Notes under the pieces: generated by a model
The model's input: only the letters and a program-made list of their open reading frames with translations
Database searches by the model: none
Told to the model about the DNA's origin: nothing
Source of the DNA: Spirodela intermedia
Taxonomy: Eukaryota; Streptophyta; Magnoliopsida; Alismatales; Araceae
Length of the DNA stretch: 64,000 nucleotides
Assembly (NCBI GenBank): GCA_902729315.2
Contig: LR746270.1
Location: 3,806,501-3,870,500, forward strand
Direction: 5' to 3'
Shown: positions 49,501 to 61,500 of the stretch, piece after piece
Position numbering within the stretch: position 1 is the first letter of the stretch
Layout: every line of letters begins with the position of its first letter
Position numbers and translations under genes: made by a program

Positions 49501-52500
49501 ATGTTTCAACCGTGATTCAAAATTATTTTCTTATGGTCAAAAGTCAATTTGGGATTCTTATCAGACACTTCTGTTCCGACAATGCTAATGATTATTTCAA
49601 TCATACATTGCCAACCTTTTTTAGTGCAAATTGAGCCATTCATGAGTCTTCATGTATTAACACACCACAACAAAATGGTGTGGCAGAAAGGAAGATTGGA
49701 CATGTGCTGGCTGCTACTCAAGCATTACTCTTTCATCAAGAGGTGCCTAAATACTTATGAGGAGAAGCAGCATTAACTACTGTTCATCTAATAAATCCAC
49801 TTTCATCAGAGGTCTTAAAAGGTCAGAGTCTAATTGATGCTCTCTCCTCTAAATATCCAAATGTGAGATTAAAAAGTGGTTTAACTCCACGAGTGTTTGG
49901 ATGTACAGCATATATACATATCTCACATCCAACAAGCAAATTGATCCCAAGGTTGTAAAGTGTGCCTTTATAGTTATTCTATGACCACAAAAGGGTCAAA
50001 ACGTTATGATCTAATATCAAGAAAATCATTCGTTTCAGCTGATGTTACCTTTGATGAAGGACATAGTTTTTTCAAGAAGTCTTCTTTGAGCAGCTCGGAA
50101 TCACCAGATCAAGGGGATACACCCTTTGAACCGAATTTAGTTCTTCCAATGGTACCAAGTGAGGGAGTTAGTTCTGATGAGAGTGAATCTCATATTGATG
50201 CATCAAATCGTAAACAACCAGTCAATAAGAAGATACAAGTATATCGCAGGAGGATTGAGAATGATTCAGAAAAAAATAGAGATAATAATTTTCCAATCTC
50301 AGACCTTCTTGCATCTATTGATATCCCTATTTTAGAATCAGTAAATCCTCATCATGGGGTGGACCCACATAATTCTATGGGAGATGCTCAAGATGGCCCT
50401 ATTGCATTACGAAAAGAAGTGAGGAGGTGTAGGATACCTCCAAAGTATCCGATGGCAAATTATCTCAACTATGCTCATTTCTCACCATCGTATAGAACTT
50501 TTTTAACTAATGTTGATTCTGATTGTATTCCTCACATAGTAGAAGAAGCTATGGCTGATAAGAGATGGAGAGAAGCTATGCTACTTGAGATGGAAGCATT
50601 ATACAAGAATGAAACATGGGAGTTTGTTAATCTTCCTCCATGAAAGGAAAGTGTGGGCTATAAGTGGGTGTACACTGTGAAACATAGAGCAGATGGATCA
50701 ATTTAATGTTATAAAGCAAGATTAGTTGCTAAAGGTTTCACCCAATCATATGAAGTCGATTATTCAGAAACATTTGCTCCAGTCGCAAAGCTAAATACAG
50801 TTAGAATTTTGATCTCATTTGTCGCTCACTTTCATTGGCCTTCACATCAATATGATGTATAGAATGCGTTGTTACATGGTGACTTAGAAGAAGAGATTTA
50901 TATTGAGCCTCCACTCGGATTTAGAGAGTCATACACACCACAAACAGTATGTCGGCTAAAAAAGATGTTATATGGACTTAAACAGTCCCCTAGAGCGTGG
51001 TATGATAAATTCACACAAGTTATGAAAGAAATAGACTATCTACAAAGCAATAGAGACCATACAATGTTTATCAAGCACTCAAAGACAGGGGGCGTTTGTA
51101 TATGTGGATGATATTATAATTATAGGCAACGATTCAGAAGAAATCAAAGCACCTAGCACAAATTTATCTCAAAGATTTGACGTCAAAACTTTGGGTAAAT
51201 TAAAGTATTTCTTCAGCGATTCACATCAAGGGATTTTTATATCACAGCAAAAGTATATTCTAAATTTACTTCAAGAGACAGGCAAGGTGAATTGTAAGCC
51301 AGTCAACACTCCACTAGAAGCTAATTTGAAGCTTGGACCAGGCGAAGATAGTCCTTCAGTGGACAGAGGACAATATCAATGTTTAATTGGAAAGTTGATA
51401 TATTTAAATCACACTAGACCAGATATTGTCTTTGCTGTGGGACTATTGAGTCAATTTATGCATGATCCTAAAGACATTCATCTTCAAACAAGATATAGAG
51501 TACTGGCTTATCAAGGGTACGGTTGGCTTGGGTCTTTTATACAAATTTGGAGGTGACAAACTAGTTAAAGTTTATACAGATGTTAACTATGAGGGCTCTA
51601 TCACAGATCAAAGATCTACCATAGGCTACTGCTCCTTTATTGGAGGGAATTTAGTTACATGGAGAGCTAAAAAAATAAAAAGTTGTTGCAAGGTCTAGTG
51701 TTGAAGCAGCATTTAGAGCGACGGCTCAAGGTATTTGTGAAGCTCTGTGGATTATAAGTTTATTGGAAGAGTTAAAAGTCAATTTTTCGAGAACAATTGG
51801 ACTGTATTGTGAGAACAAATCAGTCATTGACATTGCACATAATTCTGTGCAACATGATCGGACAAAACACATTGAGGTTGATCGACATTTTATTAAAGAA
51901 AAAATTAAGGAGAAAATTATCTCTACATCTCATGTGAGATCAACAGAACAAGTAATAGATATCCTCGCAAAAGGATTAGCAGGGACATCATTGCAGAGAA
52001 TTACATGCAAGTTGGACATGGATGAAGCCCATGAACCAACTTGAGGGGGAGTGTCAACATTCAATAGATTTTGTCCTATTTTGTTTTTTAGTTTCTTACT
52101 TTCCTTTATTTTTGTTATGTCACTATGAGATCCGATATGGATCCATTGGGTCTTGTTGGAACCATTAACGTCTGTAAAAGTACAGCACAACTAGGAATGA
52201 AGTTGTTATTTTCCTGCACATATTTTCTGTTGCTCTTGGCGGCTGTGTTGGAACCCTAACGCCAAAGTCAAAGAATTGACAATAAACATAATGAATTTCC
52301 AGATTAATCGAAGATTCATGGAAGGGGGACAACATGTCAGGATTTATTTTTCATCCTTTTTTTAGGGTGGGGGGACAAATGCAGAATAGCTCAAAAGAAA
52401 CAAGTTTAACATACAGTGGAAGTTCAGAATTCCATGGGGTGAATATTCTTTACACTAGCTGAAACATCTGCATGAAAGGAAATAAAGTCGGAAGTGCAAC

Positions 52501-55500
52501 TTGATTTTTGGCCTCGAAAACTTCAAACTTTCCTTTGATAGTTTGTAGTATCCTGACATGTATTGATTCCTCAAAGATTCTAACCATTAATGTCTGTTAG
52601 AGAATTAAATAATTTGATGACTAATTTTAAATTGTTCGGTTTAGAGTAAACTCTGAACTTCTAGGGACGATGCCTATTTTTAAAAAAAAGGTCCAGCTCA
52701 TTCTGTTGTTGATCCAATAAATGAGAGGATTGAGACCTTCACTGTAGAGGCAACTTGTTTACTCCAAAACATACAACGGTTGACCCCTTAATAGTGGAAG
52801 TCTTCATGGACATTACATATGCTGAAAGACGTAGGATTAAATCCTATAGCAGGGGGGCTCGACCCTAGGAAAAAGTGAGTAAAGTCAGCGATTGAATGTC
52901 ACAGAGTAATGAAACCTTAAAGTTACGCGAACTCTGTAACCTAAGAACTATTAAGTTAGGTTTTGATGTCAGCAAATTATGGCCTTTAAAAAACTATGAG
53001 TTAGTTAAGACCACTAGAATTCAGGCTGAGGGAGTCAGGGCCTGATCGAAAACTTTTAGTATCTAATCTCAATTGGGATCTGATGAGCCAATCAGCAGAG
53101 TCTAGGGATGAAAACCAATCAAGTTTATTGCTGAAAAAAGTTAATACAATATTCAGGCATATGTAAAAAAAATTTCAATAAAAAAGGATATAATACACCC
53201 TCCACAGTTGCCCATGGTAGAGAGGTGAACTCATGGTTGAAAGGAATAATAAAGAGCAGTAAGATGATTATATTGCTTCAGGAAATTAACCGGGATGTAA
53301 GAATAAACATGAAAATTTGATAGCTAGTATTTTTACTGGAGCAGATAGATATCTTGATTCGTTAGAAATTGGACAGGTAAAGAAATTTTTGGCTCAGCTG
53401 CATACCGGAGGTTTGGTGTTACCCCTTTTGTGAGGGTTAGTGCACTGGTATTTTGTCTACATAAGGATTTTTGACATTTGTACTTCACATAATTTGTATT
53501 TCAGACTTTATATGATATTGGTCTAGAACTTCAATTTCAAGCAACAAGATAGAAAAATAACACAGATCTGACAAAACAGGCAAGAAAACGAGGAATTATC
53601 GCATTCACGTATATTGGATGTATTTGGGCAGCATGCCAAACATTAGATAATAATTCTTTCCTCAATAGTGAAACAGAAGAAAAACAAGGATATAACAACC
53701 TTGTTGGGATGGTATCCACGTTCGCCAAGCAACTACCCGATCGTCCAAAAGAGAGATGTGAAGAGGGAGTGTTGAAAGACCACCATATTCAAAGGCGCAA
53801 ACAGACACAGAACTTCTGATTTCTCCAAGATGATCGGTTCGTTGTACATGTCTTGAAACATTAAAAAAAATAATAAGGAAATGGAATCGCCAAAATTATA
53901 CAATTTTATAATACAGTGATATCCTTGAGTTCAGATCTGACAGAAAGAGGACCAATACTGCTTAAAGTGACTAGAGTATGGTGCAACGCACTTCAATTCA
54001 GGTTGTGAAAACTTATGTACAAAATGAGCACGAAGTCAAAGAAGTCTTAAAAAAAAAATCTTTTATCTTCTTATTTTTCACTTGATTTTACACCTCGATG
54101 TAACTCATAATTATACTACACAAAGAATCTCAGGCTTATTTGTTCTTCATGCCTTATCTTCTAAGTAAAATTATATAAAAAAGCGAAAAGGTTTACCAAT
54201 AGAAAAACATGAGTAGAAGCCTTCTGCTTGATCTACCTGTTCTCTAGCACATAATCACCATAATTGAAATATATCATGCTAAGCCATTTTTAAGACCAAC
54301 CAAAACAGATACTCAAATACATGTAATACATGTGTAGTCCGATGAAGTTTAGCAACCACCCTCAATTACATGTCAAACCGCCTTTAGCATAAACTAAAAA
54401 CTAAATTTGAGACGGCAGCCAAGAGAAAGCCTAAATGGTAAAGTTCCCCAATAATTTAATAGATAAATGGTTGCATCATATGGCTGCTCTCCCAAAACCC
54501 TCAACTATTGTAAGTAAAGAAATGAGAATTGCTTCAACGAATGGACCCTAATGTTCCTTTGTGGCATCTAGGTAGCAAGCCTGTGGAGTAAAAAAAATAA
54601 AATGCTCAGAAAAATCGCCTGAACCAGGAGAGATCCCAAAAGTACAAAATATAACCGGAAGATTATTTCAGGAGATCTGCTTTTAAATCATCTCTCTATT
54701 TATGCATCCACACTTTCTCAACGACATCACCCTGAAGCTTAAAAGGCAAGTCAGAAGCATGGAGAATGTGAGGAAGCTATATAAATATATATACATATAC
54801 ATTGTGTTTCTACATTTGTAACAGTTTTAGTATAGAAATTTGTAGATGTATCAGACCATCCTTGAGGGCCCATGACAGACGCAAGCATAAAAAATCCACC
54901 TTGTCACATTATCTTTCTCTAAAAAGAAATTATCAATATGATTTCACTCAGCTATAAAAAAGATAAAGCTACCACATTAATTCATTAATTTACAAAACGA
55001 TATGATTATGTGCATTCCAACGAAAGAATGACAAGTCGACTGGAAGTCAATCCCCTATTCTTTTACATAAGCCTATAATATGATGAACAGTAGAAATGTA
55101 AACTTTAGAGGTACCATTTGCCTACGTATCCATATGAATGCATTCAAATATTTCAGGGATAAATTTTTCGAATGTTCAAGAATAGAAAATTTTGCGAGTG
55201 AAAACAACTGGAAGTTCATTTATGTACCTTAATAGAACTGAAGCCGTTTTTTTTTCAGCAACGACTACATCCTGATCATCACCAAAATGGCAAAGAAGGT
55301 TTAAACTAGACAGGTTCTCTACCTGAAACAATGAAACACATTCAAAGATAAGGAAGTATTTTGGAACCATAATATTTATAATCCTCAGTAAAAAAGCAAA
55401 GCACTCATCATTTAAGCCATCGAGTACTTTGTAAACTTAAGGATCCAGCCAGAAACGCCAAACCACTGAGCACGAGACTAAGATGATGTCAGAAGACTAG

Positions 55501-58500
55501 TCGCTATTATCAAGACGTCTCTTAACACAAGCGTTCTGCAGTGCAATGTTATAGTAATAGTGGAATTATTGGAAATTTGTCTATTTCACTCTATCTTGAA
55601 TATTCAATGAAGAAATTAAAAGAAGAAACTTTCTAGCATAACCCTTGATCTATTTAATTAGTGTTTTAGAGGGCTTTGTTGGAGAAATAGACATTAAGAG
55701 AAATGGAGTCAAATCGTTCACACAAATTATGGTGGCAGTTGATTACACTGAACAGGCTAGGCCAATTACGTTTTGGAGCCGTTGGGAAATCTTGTTTAAG
55801 GTGTTTCATATAATTATCATCTAAGAACTTAGTTTAGTTAAATTATATGTCTACCTCTTGCTAGTTAGGTTATATATTGTCAACGTATCCTCCAACATGA
55901 CCTTTTTTGGGTACGAAGACATCCAGCAGAAACTCTCTGGCTGAGGATAGTAACTTTTATTCCCAGGGACCACCAAAACATCGACACTTTAACCTTTTTG
56001 TATTTTATTCGTCAGGTCACTCTAAAATGAAAGCTGAAAAGAGAGGACCAGAAATTGGAAGGCAAATTCCTGGCACACAGAAGAATGGTAACGAACCTAA
56101 CCGGCCAAGACGTCACCTCAGAAAACATAGTAGAATAATAGTTTCCCCGAACAGTCATTGGGTGATTGAGGCTGCTTTTGTTTACCTTACGGCAGTTACT
56201 GCTACGTAGATTAATTATCTGAGTGGTGGCATGCTATGGATAAGGAGCTTTTGGCTCTTGAGCAGACACCTCAAAGAACAAAACCAAGTCTAAGAACGGT
56301 TTTAACTTTTATAAGGCTTAACCTGTGGCATGTGATTTCAATCCAGGGTATAGCATTGACAATTAGGAGACCTGATTTAACGCCTATAGTGACCATTTTT
56401 CGTACCCTCATTGATGTGTAGTTGCAGTCATTTACAGCTGGTGCATCTATCAGATTGGCTGAAGAATACCTCCCTTCATAGTGACCTTTTTGAGAGTCAA
56501 CATCCAGCCTATCCATAATCTTTATAGAGCGCCACTTCTTATTTGATATGTTGGCAAGGACGCAAAGTCCTTGACACCTGGTTTGAGTGTTCTATCAGGT
56601 TGTTCTTGGAGCAAGTTTTCATGAGAGTGGCGAGGACTATGCTCTCTGGTGCCTTTACTCACCTCACGACCATGTCAGTTTTCTTAACCATGCCACGTGT
56701 GATGATGGCATCGCAAGTGTCTCTCCCAAGTAGCATCTCCTCATTAGTTTTAGATGCCTTACACCGGAGATTATACTACTTGGTCTTATGGTTTCTACTT
56801 CCACACAAGTTTTCATAGTCTCAGTAAAAATATAATGACGATACTTCCAGCATAGTAATCTCTCAAATTCTTGCATATCTATTACTATTATAAAGTTTCA
56901 GCACTAATGGTGTATCCTTTGTTATATTATTGACACTGTAATGTGCTTGTCTCGCCTAAATAACTTTGATGTAATGCATACCTTGAGTTCATTTATTAGC
57001 CCTCCTACCTCAGTCTATTTTGTTTCCATTATCCGTGTTCTTCAGTATCTCTCTAGCACCTTTGAATGGTCCTTTATATCATCTCCTACAACTTGCTAGA
57101 CTTATGCAAATACCGACATTTATTAAACTAGTGATCCTACTTGAAAGTACTTCACTATACGCATTTGGATCTTTCTAAGCTCGTCATTAATCTATTGGAG
57201 CAAGAAGCATACTGTTCTCTTATTTCCACATTGGGGTGAGTACCATGATATGACTGACACACTTGTTGAGGTATTTTGGTACATTCTTCAAATGATTTCG
57301 GTGCAGTTTCTTCAGATCTAAAGCTGCTATTTCTCACAATCGAATTGCTCTTCCATGAGGAAAGTAACCATAAAGAGATTGATTATCATCACATCCACCG
57401 ACTGAAACTCTCCAATACTTCGTCTTTTCCTCGTATTTCTTCTGACGACCAGCCAGCAGACTCGTTCATCAAGTCTCGTACAAGTGCTTCAAAAGTCCAG
57501 ATGATAGACTCTTGGTATATGATCTTGCGCGATTATGGGGGAGAGGATAGCACATTCATGTATGGTCTTATTGTACATTTTTTCTCTTGTTCAGCATTCT
57601 TTGACCACACACATACACACAGAGAACAATACCAAAGGAGAGGTATGCTCTCCAGCTTTCCTAATGCTCTTTATATGTAACAAGAACAAGTGAAAAAAAT
57701 ATATATATGAGGAAAAACATAGTTACTTTACTTCTAATACTGACCTTGCAGCAATTACAAAATATTGAGCTTCTCAGCGTGTAAGATCCAGTAACACTTA
57801 GTCTCCCATAAATAAAAAGAAGAATGTCCAACGAAAGTTCTGTTAACGATATGTCCATCTGTCATTGGAATAAGAAATAATATTTAAAGTTATCTTCATG
57901 TAATATTTTGTTATACTAGGCGAAAGATGTGACGTTCTATGCAAGAAACTACGGATACAGATTCTCTGACCTGCTTTATTCTAAAATAGTAATGCGCAGG
58001 AGTTCCCTTCTGGAAATCTTTCGAATCTTTAGCAGTAAGTCTAGAATGAAGGAACATACAGGAATCTACTGGGGAAATCATTTGTCTCCTACAAGTCAAA
58101 TAAAACATAAACATTAACGCACAGAAACAGAAATAGAGACAAATTTGGTGAGTCAGGGGGCTGGGGGAGTGAGAAGGTAAAACAACAAAATCAGGATATA
58201 GAAAAATATTTCAATACTGACCAACTGTTCATTTTTGCATTAAAATAATCCATTGCAATAAAATACGTGCAGATAAGTCTAAATTTAGAAGGCAAGATCT
58301 GTCCAATGATATCCACGTCACCAATGCGGCAACGAACAAGAGGAAATTTGTCATCTGCGTCTGAAATTTCATGGAACATTGTGATGGAAATTCTCTCAAT
58401 TTTGATGCTTATGTGCAAGAGACTGGCACCTTCTAGATATCTGCTTTCATCATCACAGGATCCCTGCCCTTGACTATTTGAGTCATCAGGCCCAACAATA

Positions 58501-61500
58501 TGAGAACGAGGAAAGTTTCTCTCCACAGCATCACATACTCGATTAAGTTCATGAAGCACCTTCATCTTAAATGGACTGCCTGGATTCTTTACAAACTCAG
58601 GAAATCCGTCAACAAAAGAAACTCCAGAGTTATTCTTGTGGTTAACGAGGTAAAACGCTTTCCTGGAAGACATACAATAACTAGAAAATTCCACATCATC
58701 ATCGTCCCCATAATTTTCAGCCTTGTAAGGAACGACCTTCCAAAGAGCATATCCTTTGTCTCTTTTAGAAATTTCAACAAACCCTGATCCTGGACTGTAA
58801 TTCAAGCAGAGTGGTTCACCACCAATTTCTTTGGCATGCAATGATGTCAAAGAAAACAGTGATGCCTTTCCCTTATGCCAGTTCACCTGATATGCCAATG
58901 AAACCGTCATAAACACACGGTGCCAAAGGAATAAGCATTAATATGATATTGCTTCTTGAAAGTGAATAGTACGGGACAAAGGAATACACCACATGCACAA
59001 ACGTCATTACATGGGCATAGCTTTCTCATCAAGGGCCAGAATAGATTTAAGTCCAAGCTAGTAGAAATATGCATGATTCAGAACACAAAAAACCACAAGC
59101 ATGGAGAATAAGGTTTATTTAAAAATTCAAATGGAGTATCACTAGAAGAAAAGTTCAGTATCCTGAGTCCCAAGACTAGTTGGAGGGCGTTTATAGAATG
59201 CAATTTTTAAGTTAATGAATGATAGAAACATTTCATAAAGAACAAGCATGGTGTCAGAAGGAAGTTGCAAATAACATCTCCAACTGTAATTTCCAAACTA
59301 GTACGGGTGGCTACAAGGATGTTATTGATAGGATAATAATGTTCAAAGGGTGAGGGTGGAGCAGGGATGTTACTGCTCCATAATGCTTTCAAGCAGTAAC
59401 AACCATAATGCTGAAGCCAAGGCTAGATCTTCTTATCTATCTCTAGGAAAGCATTTAAATGAGATACTGGTCTGCCATTTGTTCGTCTCAGGAGGTAATA
59501 ACATAATTTTTCAATGAAGTAAATATCTCTCGTCACTACTCAGTTCAAGAATCGGTAAGAACTGGTAATATCGCAACCCAATATACAACTTTGGAGGTCG
59601 AGAACAGCCCTGGACAAGACCAGGCAAAATCTGAAAATCCGAGCCTCTTAATCCTCGTCCAGCCAGACCACACTGGATTGCTAGCAGACTGGTAGACCTG
59701 AGTTTGAATGGCCCACCCAGATTGGACGTTGCCAATCCAGGTCCAGATCAGAATTGACTCCCATCAAGTAACTTTTTAGAATCTGGAATCCCAAAAGAAA
59801 ATATAACATTTTCGTTTGATAATAATCTGGAAAAGGGATAATTTACATAGATATAAATGATAAGACAGAAACAATAGGATACACGAAAATTGTGACCACA
59901 ATTGTCCTATTAAGTCCCTAACATTCTGCAGCACACGCTATATCGCAGAGCAATGAAAATGAACCAAAATGGACAAACATGAGATATTAACATACATCCT
60001 TAGGCCTTCCATGAAAAAATCCCGAACCCCTTGCCTGAGGATCAACTAAATCTAAAGGAGAAAACACCCACATACCCTAAAAAGTGCCCGTTCTCCCACA
60101 AGAGAATAATGAAGTGTACCGATCACATTGTTCGTCACTCCAACACTTTCAATGGCAAAGTATAGGTGTTGATGAAGATCTTGGATTGCCACAATTGCAC
60201 CTATTCAAATAATGAAATAAAGTTGTCCGTCACAAAGAAATTTTCCAATGTGCATCAGGAATTGAAAAAATGCAACAGAATGGGAAAGAAAATACCATCA
60301 GGAACCGTAAAATTTGAATCATTGGTCCATCCTTGGGTCTGCAAGCCAACCGTCCGCTTAAAGATTTTTCCAGACTTTGCACTTGAGATTCCAGATAAAG
60401 GTTCAATGAGATTCATAAGCATCTACATCGAAAGATATACAGAAAATTATCCAAAGTATAAAATTGAACATTTATCTGAACCATCTATCTGTTCTGTCAA
60501 AATCAAGAAAATAAAATTCACCTGAATCTCGGAGAGTGTGATTGTTAAATTGAAGCCAGAGACGGAACCACTGCCAACCCAATCACTCGTAAAATACAAA
60601 GATGGCACATTACTGTTCAAAGTTGTTTTCTCCACAACGATAGAAGCAGACAAATCTTTTAATATATAACTTGGATGGTACATGGGAGGCAATCTAGAAG
60701 CCCCACCGTCCAAAGTAATTTCTCTCTCAGAAATTGGAGCTAAAGATTCTACTATATCAGTGCTTGATGAGAGACCCACGGTGGAACTGTGTCTAATATC
60801 AGTCGGCAGCTCAGTGGAGATTCTTGAGCCAAAAGGAGTGTAACCAGTCAGTCTCTGAGATGGACTGTTATTAGGCAGATGCATGGAGAACACATTCAAA
60901 TTCAGAAGATTAAGTGACAAGTTCCTTTCTATGCTTGAAAACCTAAGATACAGATCAACTTCCACTGTGAGATACTGCACCCCACCTAGAAGATAAAAAC
61001 GTAATACAATAAGTGTACTGAACTCTTCGCGAAATTAACCAAACAAGAGGAGATTTTCTTTTACCAGAACCATCACTGACGGCAAATATGAGAGAAAATT
61101 GAGACACGTTCAAATCAAGGAACTTGAAAAACCACCATTTGCTTGATGTTGATAATAGTGTTGGGCGTATGGCTCTGGTGTTCTCCTGGCCATGATGGTT
61201 TCTTGGTCCAATCACACGCTCATCAAGAACCATTATAGCTTCATCTTGTTCATTCGATTTTATTGATGATTCAGTAGCCCATGTTTGAAGGCTTGTTAGG
61301 TAAAGAAAATATGCACTTACAGTTTGAATGAACATGACCAGTGTTGGCATCTCTAGGAAAAAGCAACCGCCCTGTCCAAACAAATACCAAAATGTTTATA
61401 ATTACAGAACAGTCTATGAAAATAATGCAGCACTAAATTTTTAATAGAAGAATAGAACTTTGACAGGTAAAAACTTTGAATCATTTGTATGCTGATGTGT

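Larger units (their letters stand above)
47340..52281 (+). mobile_element. Ty1/copia LTR retrotransposon, complete boundaries, broken ORFs, in a VPS13 intron
   Basis: 4942-bp element inserted on the opposite strand to VPS13, between exons 53815-53700 and 46839-46784. The boundaries are exact: TGTCAACATTC...GAATTGACA LTRs, and a 5-bp target-site duplication ATAAA at 47335-47339 and 52282-52286. A primer-binding site (TGGTATCAGAGCAGG) starts at 47572, directly after the 5' LTR. A polypurine tract (TTGAGGGGGAG) ends at 52051, directly before the 3' LTR. Coding order gag - protease - integrase - reverse transcriptase - RNase H defines copia. Stops and frameshifts run through the whole coding part, so it is non-autonomous and dead. 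The LTRs differ at about 30 of 230 positions by eye, suggesting an old insertion. Confidence 0.96.

Noticed and set aside
57276-57680. 134-codon plus-strand ORF in a VPS13 intron
   Set aside because: No domain recognised, overlaps intronic sequence opposite VPS13, and the composition is like other random AT-rich frames.
61245-61320. Reading straight through from exon 61371-61321 into 61244-61065 as one exon
   Set aside because: The frame shifts and a stop appears; a 76-nt GTAAGT...CAAG intron restores phase and gives the expected VPS13-like join [14 protein letters not shown].
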